DNA from: Paguma larvata
Taxonomy: Eukaryota; Chordata; Mammalia; Carnivora; Viverridae
NCBI GenBank assembly: GCA_030068075.1
Contig: CM057843.1
Location: 43,655,832-43,719,831, forward strand
DNA length: 64,000 bases
Direction of reading: 5' to 3'
Positions 1 to 12,780 of this stretch are shown piece after piece; the stretch's first letter is position 1, and every line of letters starts with the position of its first letter. A program made the position numbers and the translations under genes. The notes under the pieces were generated by a model. The model searched no databases, was not told the origin of the DNA, and was given only the letters and a program-made list of their open reading frames with translations.

Positions 1-996
1 ATAGAATAACTTCTCCCCCACAAGTAAATCAGCCCCAAAATATTTCAAAATACCATTACAAATTGATTAGTGCCTGCATGTTTAGGTGAGTAACTAACCA
101 CAGAAGGTTTCGTTTGAATTTGGTTTTGACTAACACACACCCAATGCACATAAAGGAGTTGGTAATAAGTTATATTGTTTTTGTTACAGGAACACTTTGA
201 GTAAATAGCAGCTATTCCATTACCTAAGACCCAACTAAACAAACAGTTGACTAACCCAGAGAGATAACAAAATATTACTTTGGAATTTAATATTTATGGC
301 AACATATTTTCCAAGAGTATCATAATATGGTTGAGTGGATAGATCCATCCAATAAAACATGTGTCCATCCAATAAAACACTTGCCTTTACTGTTTTTCCA
401 TTAATTCTTTCATACACCTAACCTGTTAATAATGTGTGAAATTGGAAACTAAACTTCATAAAAATTCATTATTGAGAAATGTAGCAATTGTATTTTGGGG
501 GAGACGTCATAAAACTGAAAAGGGGGCAAACACTCGAATTACTATAGGAAAACACGGTAAGAGAAAGAGATCCAAGAAAGTTTCTTTAGGGAAAAGGTTC
601 TCAAACTTGGCTGCATTTCAGGATCTCCTGGGAGATTTAAAAATTCTAATGCCCAGGCCACATTATGGACCAATTAAAACATGGTTTTTGAAGGTTGGGA
701 GCCAGGCATCAATATATTTGAAAGATCCCCAAGTAGTTACAACATTCAGCCAAGTTTGAGAACCTACTGCTTCAGGAAGTTCAGGTGAGTACTTCTGTAT
801 TTGTTTGTATGTTCCCCATATTGCTAATTGTTTAATACTCTCCTAAGAATTAATGACAATGACTAGAAAAATAAAAGCCTCCTTCATGTCATTCCCAAAA
901 GCTTGTGAATGAAGTTTCATTTTACCAGATTGGAGAGAAGTACTTCCAGGAAACACAGCTGAATAAAAACTTAGAGGTAAGACAAATACTAAAAAG

Positions 997-999
<3 letters not shown>
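1..999. other. Intergenic DNA, no gene recognised
   Basis: AT-rich unique-looking sequence far upstream of KRT20. I see no splice-bounded coding exon, RNA gene or recognisable repeat. The open frame at 436-759 begins with GTG and resembles no family I know. Confidence 0.5.

Positions 1000-1077
<78 letters not shown>
1000..1077. repeat. Compound (TC)n(AC)n microsatellite
   Basis: About 17 TC units run directly into about 20 AC units. Uninterrupted dinucleotide tracts of this length are usually length-polymorphic. The cysteine/valine and serine/leucine 'proteins' read through it are artefacts. Confidence 0.95.
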
Positions 1078-1081
<4 letters not shown>

Positions 1082-2039
1082 CTGCAAACTTACTTCTACC
1101 TAATCTTAGTAAAATCCCTTTCGGTTGCTTAATCAAATATTTTCCCAAAGTGTTAGGCTCTTGTAATGAACTTCTATGATGAAAATTTGTCATGTTTAGC
1201 AAACATTTAGCCTCTTCCTTCCCTTTACCTCTTACCTCTTTTCATAGCAAAGCAAAATACTAACACACGCAGATAAGAGATTCGTGGGGAAAATATCTCT
1301 AAGCCAACTAACTAAAAAATTCAATTTCAGGAACACCTAAGCAAATCTTTCCTTAAGGAAATATCAAATTGTTTTAGTATTTCCCAAAAGCACACTTTAT
1401 ATTTCTCTAATAGTGAATCAGGCATCACACAGAGTCCAAACAAAAAAAAAAATAGTCACATTAGAATAAAACAGCAATCAACTGATTGAATCTTCTTGTT
1501 AAATAAAGAGCTGAGGAAGCTGAAGTCTAGAAAGGTTAGCGCAGCCCTCCTGGGACTCAGATCTCATTCCTACCTATACATAGCACCCCTGACATATGGA
1601 AACATATGAAAAAAGCATCACATAATTTTTAAACACAGAGCAAATTAAAAATAATAGTTCTTAACTATTGAAAAGCTAAAATAAATAATTAAGGTATGAG
1701 CTTTTAAGCCAGGACCAATTTGTAAAAATGCCAATACTTGCAAGAAAAAGGGAAGCCTGAGATAAGTACTAAAGGTTAGGTTTTTTTTAATTTTCTTTAC
1801 CTATGGTCATAACCAAATTATTTAATGCAGATTTTATGTAGTACGGAGATTTTTTAATGTTTACATTGTATCAAATAACTTGGCATACCATTTCTTTGGG
1901 ATAAAAATAACATAAGTCCAAAAATACATTTTATGGACACTAAGCAGTACAACATATCAGAGTTACATATACCCTGACTTAGTCTTTCACAACAGAAAAT
2001 GGATACTAAATCATAGTATTATTTTCTGACTAGCTAGTA
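1078..2039. other. Intergenic DNA, nothing recognised
   Basis: AT-rich sequence between the microsatellite and an LTR-like remnant. No coding signal, SINE or LINE fragment was identified. Confidence 0.45.
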
Positions 2040-2605
2040 GATACTAATGGCTCCAATGAACCCATACCACCAGGACTCAGACCTTTCCATAGTCTTTCCC
2101 ACATCTACTCTGAACTTGACAATGTAACTTGATTTGGCCAATGAAACATGAGCAAGCATGACACAAGCAGGGGTTTAATGAATGCTTACACACTGGGGCT
2201 TATGTCTTCTTAGAATGTTCCCTATAGGAAGCCAGCTACCATATCAGAAGCTCATTTACCCTGAGACTACCACACTGTGAGGAAGTCTAAGCTAGCCTCA
2301 CAGAGAGACCACATGAAGAAAAACTGAGGAACCCAGCCAAGAGCTATAACTAAAGTTCTATATGTATGACTCTGCTCCAGCCATTCCAGCTATTTCCCAG
2401 ACATTCCAGCTAATTCCCAGCCATTCCAGCCAACCAGGCTGAGGCCCCCGACTTCCTGGAGCAGAGATAAGTCATCCCCAATATCCTGAATCGGAAAGTC
2501 TGACCTATAGAATTATGAACAAATAAAATTGTTGTTGTTTTAAACCAGTAAGTTCCAGTAAGTGTTGGGGTACTTTTTCATGTCACAATGGACAATGAAA
2601 CAGAG
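2040..2605 (+). mobile_element. Old LTR-like interspersed repeat remnant
   Basis: The segment resembles a common mammalian repeat ending in a 'GTTGTTTTAA...AAGT' block followed by a serine-tRNA-like TGTCACAATGGACAATGAAAC tail. It contains a short local reiteration of CCATTCCAGC near 2380-2435. I recognise the type (ERVL-MaLR-like LTR) only loosely and cannot give the subfamily. Confidence 0.35.
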
Positions 2606-2632
2606 TATTTAAAATAAGAATCTATTATTTGC

Positions 2633-2850
2633 AAGGCACCTGGGTGGCTCAGTTGGTTAATCATCTTACTCTTGATTTCGGCTCAGGTCATGACCTCACA
2701 GTTCGTGAGCTTGAGTTGTCTATCTGGCTCTGTGCTGATAGTGTGGAGTGTGCTTGGGATTCTCTCCCTCCCTCTCCCTCTCTAACCCTTCCGCCCCCCG
2801 ACATGCACATGCTCTTTCTCTCAAATAAATAATAATAAACATTTTTTTTT
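2633..2850 (+). mobile_element. CAN-SINE (feliform type), + strand
   Basis: The head GGCACCTGGGTGGCTCAGTT carries the pol III A-box-like TGGCTCAGTT, then the tRNA-Lys-like body, a C/T-rich stretch, and an AAATAAATAATAATAAAC tail. It is diverged from the young copies, so it is moderately old. An imperfect CT(A)TTATTTG repeat flanks it. Confidence 0.9.
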
Positions 2851-3818
2851 TAAAAAGAGCCTCTTATTTGGTCAGTGACAATAGCTGATTTAAGTCTAGT
2901 CCATTTGCCTCCCACCAAACCTTTCAACCAGGATTTTAGCCATCCAACTGAAATGGATCTGTATGGAAGTCCTGGTACAATAACCATAGATGAAGCACCA
3001 AAGCATCCAAGGGAAAAGCCAAGGTCCTCACTCTTCAAGGACAGCAGAGAATAGACATTGCCCATGTATGTAGGTTCACAGCTCTCCTCTCTGCCTCTTC
3101 ACAAATGGGGACCAAGCAGTGTAACTCCAACCCCAAAAGGAGGGATTCCCCTGCTCTTCATAAGAGCATGCTGGGATACCCAGGTAAATCCTCCTCCTTC
3201 TTATCTTTAAGTTTTGATTCCTTTTGACTCTGTCTTTAAGTTCCTCATTCTAGGGACATTAACAACTTCTCTAGAAATATGCTTACAGCAAGTATCACAC
3301 AGATCAAGAGTTTCTCTTAAAGGTGATCTGTGTTCCATGTAGGTGAGCAATGTTCTCCTTTATCTGTAAATTATAAGGCCTTTTACAGATTAAGATGATC
3401 ATGATTATTAGGTAGCTCTTAGTTTTAATGTTTAAGTTTTTAAGTCTTTGAGACCCTTGAATAACTGCCCGTTCATTCTATGCATGTTTCTTCACAATGC
3501 TATGCTTATTTCAGTATATACTTCTAGGATTTGGGGTGTCCATATATACCCTCTAAAGTGTTTTGTTGGTTATTTGTGTATCATAACAACGTTGGTTTCT
3601 CTAACTTACTACATGACTGAGGTTGTTCTCATGTGGGTGACTCATTTCCCATCTCGTTTATTCTATTACAACATCTATCTGTCACCTGCTTTCTGAAGAG
3701 GATTAGAGAGTTTCTAAAATATATCTGCAGTGAGGTCATGCAAAAAGGAAAGATGACAGTGACTCTGACGTACTCCATGATCTGACCTAAACAGACTTAG
3801 GAGTGTTACTGAAGAACT
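2851..3818. other. Intergenic DNA, no gene recognised
   Basis: Unique-looking sequence. Short open frames are present (2850-3065 minus, 3448-3696 plus) but have no keratin-like or other recognisable content and no splice context. Confidence 0.45.
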
Positions 3819-3857
3819 CTGTGTGTGTGCGTGTGCGTGTGTGTGTGTGTGTGTGTA
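3819..3857. repeat. (GT)n microsatellite with GC interruptions
   Basis: GT repeat with two CGTGTG-type interruptions, ending in TATTTACAGG. Confidence 0.9.
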
Positions 3858-4034
3858 TTTACAGGAACTGTCCTATGAACCAAAACTTCTCTTTGAAATT
3901 TAAATTAAGAGTCATCTAATAAAATTATGAGTCATTGAATAAAAACTATATGTCAATTTATACCAATTTTTAAGTCTGCATACACAAAGTAAACTCACAC
4001 GTGACATACATACACACATATACCAGAGGAAATT

Positions 4035-4212
4035 TTAACAATAACAACTATTCTTGACTGACTTTTGCATGCACGATTTCATTTGTCACAACCCTGCAAG
4101 GTATTATTATCCTCATTTTAGACTGATGAAATTGGGGCTCAAATGGATTCACTGAACTGTGGTCACAGAGCTAAAAATGGTGGAGCCAGAATTTGTACCC
4201 AGTGTACTTACT
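4035..4212 (-). mobile_element. MIR SINE remnant
   Basis: Reads in antisense as the MIR core: CCTCATTTTAGACTGATGAA, then GGGGCTCA, GTCACAGAGCT, and GGAGCCAGAATTTGTACCC. These correspond to the reverse complement of the tRNA-related MIR head and core. It is ancient and diverged. Confidence 0.75.
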
Positions 4213-4801
4213 CTTTTTATCATATCACGCAAAGTCAAAACATGGTCGCCAGAGAGTTATATAAAACCTAAACAACACAGGCAACACATTTGGATGAACT
4301 CTTGCTAATGGTTTTTATGTAAGAGTCCAGGAATGAGAAATTTGAATGTATATTATACTAGAATAACACAAAGGAGTCAGAAATACACACTCAGGTCTAG
4401 AGAGAGAGAGACTTCTATGACTGAAAGCTACCTTCCCATTACCCAAACCTCAAAGCATTCAACCCTCTGTGCACAGATGCCAACACCAGGGGAGAGCTTA
4501 GCAAGTTCCAAAACTAGAGGACCTCACCCCTTAGTCTGTCCAGTTAGATCTTACACTCATTCCAAGTTTCTACCAGTTATCTCTCCCATACACTAAGAAC
4601 AAGAAAGAAAGAGAAGGACAAAGATGGCAATGATGGATGAGCCATACGTTCCAGAGTCATCAACTGGAAATATTTTATCCAGAGAGTTATCATAAAAACT
4701 TATTTATGTATGCATGTATTTATTTATTTATTTATTATTTCCAACAATCTAGGAAGCAGTAGTTTGGGGTCAACATCTAATCCTAAAATTTATATGTGTA
4801 T

Positions 4802-5198
4802 CAGTGTTTCTCAAATCTTAATGTCTATATCTATGTTTATATTTATGTATTACATATGCATATAAAAATATATATAATAAATGTAAAATATATAAACCTG
4901 GCAACCTTGTTAAAATCGCAGATTCTGGGTGGGGGGGCCAAGATTCTGCACTTTTTTAAAATTTTTTTTAATGTTTGTTTCTTTTTGAGAATGAGAAAGG
5001 GAGAGTGGGGGAGGGGCAGAGAGAAGGGGAGATGCACAGAGCCCGATGCAGAGCTCAAACCCACGAACTGCGAGACAATGACCTGAGGTGAAGTTGGACA
5101 CTCAACCAGCTGAGCCACCCAGGTGCCCCTCTGTACTTCTAACAAACTCCCAGATGATGCTGAGGTTGCTGATCCACAGACCACACTTTGAGTAGCAA
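4802..5198 (+). mobile_element. MER5A-like DNA transposon, split by a SINE
   Basis: The left part begins CAGTGTTTCTCAAATCTTAA and includes TTGTTAAAATCGCAGATTCTG. The right part after the SINE reads CTTCTAACAAACTCCCAGAT and ends CACACTTTGAGTAGCAAG. Together they match the non-autonomous hAT element MER5A end to end. The SINE at about 4952-5129 sits in the middle, so it is younger. Confidence 0.8.
4952..5129 (-). mobile_element. CAN-SINE, minus strand, inside MER5A
   Basis: Starts with a T-rich reversed tail (TTTTTTTAATGTTTG) and GAGAATGAGAAAGGGAGAG, and ends TGAGCCACCCAGGTGCCCC, the reverse complement of the SINE head. Imperfect TTCTGCACT / CTCTGTACT flanks are the probable target duplication. 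Confidence 0.9.
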
Positions 5199-5199
5199 G

Positions 5200-8100
5200 A
5201 TGAGTTCAATCCATCAGCCATTCAATAAATGCCCTAGACTGAATGTCCTATCCATAAGACAGTCTCAATAGATTTAATATAGACTGAACTAGATGAACAA
5301 TACAGTAGGAAAGGTGGTATCACTAGAATCTGATTAGCATTGTCTTGCTCAAAGCAAGTGAAGCTCACATGAGTACTCACTGATTAAGTAAAGCCTTCAA
5401 AGAAAGTGTTTCTTGATTCTGGTCAAGAGTGGAAAACAGAATGAAGTCGGGAAATCAAGGAGATCAATCGCTTTGTACCCAATTATTCCTGGCCTCATTG
5501 CATTAGTGCATGACATGAAAAGTTCACCACTAACCAGACTCATTGGAAAGGAAGAAAATGCCTGTCGGAAGTTGTCTATCGTGTTACTAACACAGCACTA
5601 AAAAGTATGCCACTATTTACGTATGAGTATTTACTTATGAAATTCTTCCTGAATTTTCCTCAAGGACCATTTCTTTGTTGAGTGGACTGAACAACGGCTG
5701 AAGTTTTCAGAAAAACACCAATAACTCCATGAAATTATGTCCCATTCCACACCAAACTAAACCAGCTTGAACTGGTCACTTTCATCTTGGCTATTGATTT
5801 TATCACTCTTTGTTTTCAAGAAATTCACATATGAGTTGGAATTAAGAACCAATCAGGAAGTATTTATGAAGCTTCCAACACATGTCTACTCTGAGGCCAG
5901 TCACTGTTAGGAAGACAAAACAAGGAAGTTCATGAAGTCATAACTTCTGAGAGGAAATGAAAATATTCAAAACTATCTCTTTGCCCAACTGCAAACCCTG
6001 TCACCCATAATCATAGTAGGCACTCATAATAATTACACCTTTGGTGGTGTTATGATAAGGAAATTGATTTGAGCTGAGAGACAAAAAGAAAGCATGTCTC
6101 TCCAGTAAATCTCTTTCTACCCTCTTGAAATTTTCTCCCACACTCAACAAAAACTTCATAAAGTCATCCATGACCCTTCTGTCCATCTCCACCGAGTCAA
6201 CTCCTGTGACTGGCCTCACACCCTTCTCAAGTATCAAGGCATTGCCACACGGCCTTCCCCTAGTGAGGCCCAGCTTGTTTTTCCAGAAGGCGGCAGTCAT
6301 TACCTGAATGGCAGGTTTGTAATGCAAGCTATATTAATGTAGGGCTTTTGTAGCCATCACGCCTGGGTTGTCATTAGTGTCCTCTGAAAATAATAATCAG
6401 CTGGCAGACCAAAAAAGGGCATTCCAAGAAAACTCATTAATTCAAGTGTTTGGGGAAGCAATGGAAAAGCTGAATTTATTTATCTTTTAGTTATTCAAAG
6501 AAAGTTCTAACATACACACAAGGATAGTCGTCACCTAAAAGTTTATGAACTATACTTGCTACAATGCTGAGTTGGGAGAGGCTACACACCTGGGCTGGCA
6601 GCTCTGGCAAGGAGGTAGCACCTTCGATCATTCCTGCATGGAATAACTTAATCATTCCTCAGGGGACTGAGCCCATGTTGTGGGGACATGGGTAATTCCA
6701 TTTCTCACTCTATCCCTTCCTCTTCCCTCTACAATGTTAAGTGGTTGGAAAGTTCTAGAAGAAGTCTGTCTATAGGAGTCTTCCTCCTCTGCCCCTACCT
6801 CTACCATAGATGCACCTAGGGCTAAAAAGGCAAGAGAGGAGATGACGGGACTCAGGTCTTCTCTCTTCTGCCCCAGCCACACTGTTCCTGGGCCAGCCAG
6901 AGGTCAGAGTGACCAAGACTGAGTTCTGTGTCAGACCACACCAGGGCTGCCTGTCATATAGCAGATGTCCAGAGTCTGTTCCCTCCTCTATCAGAGGAAG
7001 CAAAAGACAGAAATAAGCCCCCAGTGACAAGCACAGGCCTGCTAACCATTTTTACAGGAGACAAAGGGATAAAACCACAGCCTCCAGAAAGGTGCCTAAA
7101 ATATCTTCAGGCAAGTGGCAGAAGGAAGCTGGCAGCCTGCACCCCGACGCAAGCTGGACACCCATCTGGGGTCCAGACACTGGGCAGGCTGGTTGGGAGG
7201 GACCCACAGATACCTGAGGTGGGGGAATGACAGAGGGTGGGGTCAGAGGCTGAGTTCAAGGCTTTGATACCCAAATATGCTCTGCCAGTTTCTTCCTAGT
7301 AGTGCTTAGAACTGGATCCTCCCACCTCATCCACCAGGAACATGTAAGGGGAAGAATTCAGAGTCCACTCCCATAACCCTCTAGAAATAAAACTTTCTAA
7401 GTGGCTCTGCTATGCTCACAGGATCCAAAAGATATTGAGAAGGCACTCCTGTGCTTGAGTGGGTCCCACAGGATGGGGAGACTTGGGGGCCTCTCAGAGA
7501 TTCACTTCCTGCCCCCCAGCTTTGTTTCCGGCTCCTCCAAGCAATCTCCGACATCCTGATGTAAAAGCTTCTCCTGCTCTCGGAGCACCCAGCTTTCTCT
7601 GCAGGGGCCCCAGCTGAAGGTTTCTTTGTGGCAAGGGAGAGGGGTATGTAGCCTCCCCCCACCCTGCTATCAGAAGCAAGGAGGGGAAGGGGGACTCTAA
7701 GAGGAGGTGAAGAGGGACTGAGACTGCAGGCAGCAGTCCTGTTACCTCAGTTTCCCCCAAACCCACTCAAACTTGACAGAAACAGAACCCATGCACAATG
7801 TACAAAGATGGGCTTGAGATCAGGCAGGAGACACAAAAGTCCCAGCTCCTGCCCTTACAATGATCCCTTCTCTGAATGCCGGCTTCCTCCTCCAAGAGAC
7901 AACTCGATAGAGTTTAGTTCCATGTTGGCATCTGTGTCCTCAAGGCATCCAAGTATCTTGTGTATCTTTCAACGGATTAAAAGGCAGAAATAAAAATGTT
8001 CTTGGATCAGCTCCTAGAAAAATCTGAAACCAGATTTTCCTGGGATACGTAGGCCAGTCAGTGCCTGTTACTTTATACTGTGGCACCTTTCCTTTAAAAT

Positions 8101-8787
8101 ACGATTAAACGATGTGGCGAATGAAAAGATGAAAAGTTCACAAATCCAGCAGCTCTGGTTCTAAATTGCTGCATTATCTCCTTTTAAACTTCTGTGGACT
8201 TTCATCACCCTCTCTGCTCCTTGGGGCGTGTCTTTCTTACAATGAAAACAGAAAACCTGAGCTTTGCAAGCAGAGGGCAGGGACACTGGTCAGGAATGTT
8301 GTAAGGGGGACCAGGCATCAATGCTATATAGGAGTGAACCAGACGGTGGACATTCAGATTTGATAATTCTCCTGTTAATTAGAAAAGAGTCTGCACTTAT
8401 AAAGAATATAAAGTAGCAGGTCTATGGAAGATAGTAACTGTTTTTTAAGATGTCTACAGGTTCCGAATTATAAAGTTTCATTAGGACACAGATTGTTTAC
8501 ACATTGTCTGTGGCTGCTTTGGGCTACACAGCACCGGAACTGAATAGTTACAACTGAGTTTCTCTGGCCCTCAAATCTTCAAATATCCACCATGTGGCCT
8601 TTACGGGAAAAAAATCTGCCAAGCTCATCTAGAGACATTAGGAAAAAATGAGTTGAAATTACACCAGAAACAGGCCCAACTATAACAACATCTCTTCCAG
8701 GGGAAGGGGACAGACTATTAAACCTTTCTGACAGTTGAGATCACTCTTGACCCCTCGCCAACTACTAAACATGACCACGGCTAATTT
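5200..8787. other. Intergenic DNA, no gene recognised
   Basis: Mostly unique-looking sequence of mixed composition, more GC-rich from 6.6 to 7.8 kb. Several overlapping short open frames occur on both strands at 6650-7770, but none has ATG plus splice-site context or a recognisable protein family. I see no clear SINE or LINE insertion here, which is unusual for this window. Confidence 0.45.
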
Positions 8788-8800
8788 AAAGAACACCTGG

Positions 8801-9004
8801 GGGCGCCTGAGTGGCTCAGTCGGTTAAGCGTCCGACTTCAGCTCAGGTCGTGATCTCATGGTCTGTGAGTTCGAGCCCCGCGTCAGGCTCTGTGCTGATG
8901 TCTCAGAGCCTGGAGCCTGCTTCAGATTCTGTGTGTCCCTCTCTCTCTGCCCTTCCCCTGCTCATGCTCTGTCTCTACGTCTCTCAAAAATAAATAAACG
9001 TTAA

Positions 9005-9034
<30 letters not shown>
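8801..9034 (+). mobile_element. CAN-SINE with perfect 13-bp target duplication
   Basis: Head GGGCGCCTGAGTGGCTCAGT, B-box-like GTTCGAGCC, CT-rich stretch, AAATAAAC and a long A tail. It is flanked by perfect direct repeats AAAGAACACCTGG at 8788-8800 and 9035-9047. The CpG content and intact flanks point to a fairly recent insertion. Confidence 0.96.
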
Positions 9035-9037
<3 letters not shown>

Positions 9038-9346
9038 GAACACCTGGACTACTTAGGGCTGTGTAATAACTTAAAAGATTGAAAATTATCAGTTCTTCCC
9101 CCAGGTAACTCATGCTCACGGCAAAAATTTTAAATGATTAAAAAAAATAGTTTACTTTTAAGGTTGTAGAGTTTCCCAAATGCTTTTCAGGATGACTGGT
9201 CAACTGTGCTCACCAATAAATTATGCTGTTCTTTGAAAAATGCCAATTTGCACAGAGTGGGAAGGGCGGTAATAGTGACTCATAAGCTTGGGTTTGCCCC
9301 TGGCGCCTTGGAAAGGGTGCAGTAGTCTTTATTAGATATGAAGGGC

Positions 9347-9370
9347 AGGAGCGCCCCCTGCTGACCAGAG
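9347..9370 (-). promoter_or_regulatory. Strong CTCF-like motif (minus strand)
   Basis: The bases around 9351-9364 (GCGCCCCCTGCTGA) are the reverse complement of TCAGCAGGGGGCGC. They match the CTCF core CCASYAGRKGGCRS at 13 of 14 positions, with good flanking bases. The motif lies in non-repeat sequence between the expected KRT23 side and KRT20. Binding is inferred from the motif only. Confidence 0.6.
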
Positions 9371-10121
9371 AGGCAACCTGGGCCTGAACTCCATATTCTT
9401 TTTCCTAATCAGGGCTCTCAGGTTGGACAAGGATCAATTTCCACATAGTCCCATAAGGGAATAAAGGACTGCCAAACATTCACAGTTCATGCCCAGGGAA
9501 CGGTAGCAACTTTAAACTCAGTAGTTTGCATAACATGGATGGTAGCAAAAAACAGCCACCAAAACAGAATCACCAGATTTTCACTTCTCTTCCTTGAGTC
9601 TCCACTAAATACAAAAATAAAAATACAGCCTTCTACAACAGCCCATTGAACACAAACTCCTTTAACAACAAAGAACTTAACCCCTTATTTGAAATCAAAT
9701 ACTGGCCAAGGGTTTGTCCCAAATAGGTCAAACTACATGAAATTGCCAATATTCCACTTGCTTGACCCATGAAAACAGCAACTTCATATGGTTCAGGCTG
9801 AATGTAATGAGTCCATCAACAATTGACCCAGATACATAGGAGAGCCTGAATGTGTAAGCTAGGGGGCAGGCTTCCCTTCCTGACCTATGGACACAGTGGT
9901 TGGAGCCTGGGGATACAGGATGTAGACCTTCTGGCCTCACAATTCTCCCCCAGGGCAGTCTCTGAATTATCCGACCAATGAAAACAGAGGCTAGGATTTT
10001 AAAGTATCTTTCTTGTCGCTTAGGCAACTCTGCTCCACACGATGCATAAGCATTTTTAAAATTAGTTTTCTCTTTTTAACCCAAGTGTCCTAATAAAAAA
10101 GCTTCAGGGAAGAGGATTTTT

Positions 10122-10344
10122 TTTTTAATGTTTATTTATTTTTGAAGAGAGAGAGAGAGAGAGAGAGAGAGAGTGCAAGCAGGGGAGGGGCAGAGAGAGA
10201 GGGAGAGACAAAATCTGAAGCAGGTTCCAGGGTCTGAGCTGTCCGCACAGAGCCTGACAAGGGGTTGGAACCCGTGAACCGTGAAATCATGACCTGAGCC
10301 TAAGTTGGATGCTTAACTGACTGAGCCAGCCAGGGGCCTTGGAA
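10122..10344 (-). mobile_element. CAN-SINE, minus strand, with target duplication
   Basis: Reversed tail TTTAATGTTTATTTATTTTT, a (GA)n run and a reversed head ending TGAGCCAGCCAGGGGCC. Flanked by GAAGAGGATTTTT at 10109-10121 and 10345-10357. Confidence 0.95.
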
Positions 10345-10777
10345 GAAGAGGATTTTTAAATCCTGGTCTCACCATTGCCTCACTATGAGGTTCTACAAGA
10401 ACAGGAACATTCCCCAGTAGGTGAAGTAAAACCCCCACAGACCATGACCCCAGGACTGCAGTAGTGACTATGCCATGCAGACCAGGCGCAGTCAAAGACT
10501 GGGGCCAGGACAGACACAGACGGTGCCAAAGACCAAGGGTTACGAGGGCAGGGACTTCTGATTTGAAAAAGGAGACTCTGGGGGTCGAACGTTTAAAAGG
10601 TCTGAATACCAAGCAAATTAGAATGTGGATTCATTCATGCAGTCTGAATTATATTAGTAGACTATAACATCCAGCCCCCAAGAGATTCCAATACGCAGCT
10701 TATTGACAGGAACCACTGAGTTGAAGGACCTCTCGAGTGTAATTAATTCAAAATAAGTTTGGGAATTTTTAAGTACA

Positions 10778-10808
10778 AAAAAAAAAAAAAGAAAAAGAAA
10801 GAAAGAAA
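10778..10808. repeat. A-rich / (GAAA)n simple repeat
   Basis: A poly-A run followed by short GAAA units. It may be the tail of an undetected retroelement, but no body is recognisable upstream. Confidence 0.8.
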
Positions 10809-11186
10809 ATCCCACAGTTACACAAAATAGTCACTATAAGAGCAAAGCACAAAGTCTATCATCCAGCAGAGGGAGCAAGAGGTAAACAAATACTTTTAAA
10901 GTCAGACCATGGAATTTAAGACTTGGGAGCCTAAATGATTCATTTTATCTTCAACGATAGTATTTCCTGAAAAGTGAAGAAACTTGGTCATAGCAACACA
11001 GAGAGTAAAATACTACATCTCTTGATTTCAGGTTCTGTGTTCTGTCTTACTACAAAGCTAACATGAAATGATTCTTTTATGTTCATTTATCTACAGAAAC
11101 ATGCAATCAAAATTCCTTATTTGAATAAGGAACATAGTAAAATGCATTTTAATTGGTTGTAGACACCATAAACACAAGAAAGATTT

Positions 11187-11406
11187 TTTTTAAAATTTTA
11201 ATGTATATTTTTGAGAGACGGAGAGACAGAGTCAGAATGCGAGTGAGGGAGGGACAGAGAGAGAAAGAGACACAGAATCTGAAGCAGGCTCCAGGCTCTG
11301 AGCTGTCAGCACAGAGCCCAACGTGGGGCTGGAACCCATGAACCATGAAATTATGACCTGAGCTGAACTCAGACGTTTAACAGACTAAGCCACCCAGGCA
11401 TCCCTG
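11187..11406 (-). mobile_element. CAN-SINE, minus strand, with target duplication
   Basis: Reversed SINE from a T-rich tail to CCACCCAGGCATCCC. Flanked by near-identical AACACAAGAAAGATTTT (from 11171) and AACACAAGAAGGATTTT (from 11407). Confidence 0.95.
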
Positions 11407-12503
11407 AACACAAGAAGGATTTTAAAGAAATGTCTTCCTCTTTAAAACAGATCAATTGGACCCCCTCATACCAATGCACTCATTCACTTACTTATTAATT
11501 ATCAACTGTGTACTTATTCTGTTAGACATTGTACCCAGACCTCTCTTAACATCTCTGCATAGCCCTGTGTGGACGTTTGGGATATTTTGGCCCCTTCTTC
11601 AGAGAGCCCATTTCGTAGGGTACAGTGCTGGGTATTATTGTGCTGTGTCCTTCTGTGGCTGTCAGTGTTACATCTGTGTACACTTGGACATTTGTACTCA
11701 CAGTGGGGAAGACAGACGGAACACTTCTGGAGGAGCATTCCAGAGTCCCTGCACTTTATACACTTAGCCATTCAACACACGTTTGTTGGCAACGGTCCAG
11801 TCTTCAAACTTCAAGGTTCAGAAATTTTATTTTATCAGTCCACTCAAGGTTGATAAGGAGCTGAGGGAATGGAGTCATATAAACCCCGAGAACAAGAGAA
11901 TCCCTATTCGTTTCCAGTGAAAGTGGTGCTGGTGTTTTACCACTCTCCAGTGCACCTCGTCCCATGGTCAAGGTGCCCACAAACTAAATTAGGTATCAGA
12001 AAACTGCTTGGTGATCATGGAATAAAGGCAAAGGCTGTGGATAGTCTATAAAGGCATTTTTCTAAGGAACGCGAGAGCTCCTTCGGCACCAAATAGCAAT
12101 CTGCTGTGACGAGAACAGCATCTCTGACAGGTGGTGCCTGCTGTGCAATATTGTGCCCACGAGCCACTGTCGCCAGGTGCTCCCTTACATCCACCTGCAA
12201 GCCCTAAGCTAGCCTCTCTGCCTGGACTGCAAATCCTCGAGGGGAGAACATGCTTACTCACATTTGCGCCTGGATGACACTAGGGTCCCAGAAGCTCTAA
12301 TGATCAGATGGGGGAAGAAGGATGGATGGATGGGGTTGGCGCATGGGGAAAAGGCATGGGGAAAGGCATGGCGCATGAATGAAAGGCAACTCCAGTTACC
12401 CAGACTCTGCCTGGGTTACCAGAATCCTAAGCAGCTGGCCCCATTTGGGAGATGTCAGGGGCCTTGCTCTGAATCATTACTAGTTTGTTCTTTGCATTCA
12501 AAT

Positions 12504-12504
12504 C

Positions 12505-12536
<32 letters not shown>

Positions 12537-12556
12537 CGCGGACACGCGCGTGTGTT
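12504..12556. repeat. (TG)n(CG)n alternating purine-pyrimidine tract
   Basis: TG repeats run into CGCGCGTGCGCG and then ACACGCGCGTGTG. Long alternating purine-pyrimidine sequence rich in CG steps is the classic Z-DNA-forming composition. Confidence 0.9.
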
Positions 12557-12780
12557 ACCACTGGTATTACTTTCCCTTCTCAAATGATTGTAAAGAAAAA
12601 GATTGTCTATTCTGTTAATTTAAAATTCATATTTATAAAGTTCTTTCCAAGTTATAATTGCTCTGTTGCTTTGCAAAGCTGTCTGATTTAACACTGGCTC
12701 CACTTGACAAAATAAAGCATCCAAAACAAAAATGTACAATCAGTTGAAAGTTTTCCTATGTCACTACTACCTATACTTTC

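Noticed and set aside
8801..8890. tRNA-like sequence with A and B boxes
   Set aside because: This is the tRNA-Lys-derived head of a CAN-SINE. It is attached to a SINE body and tail with target duplications, so it is not a functional tRNA gene.
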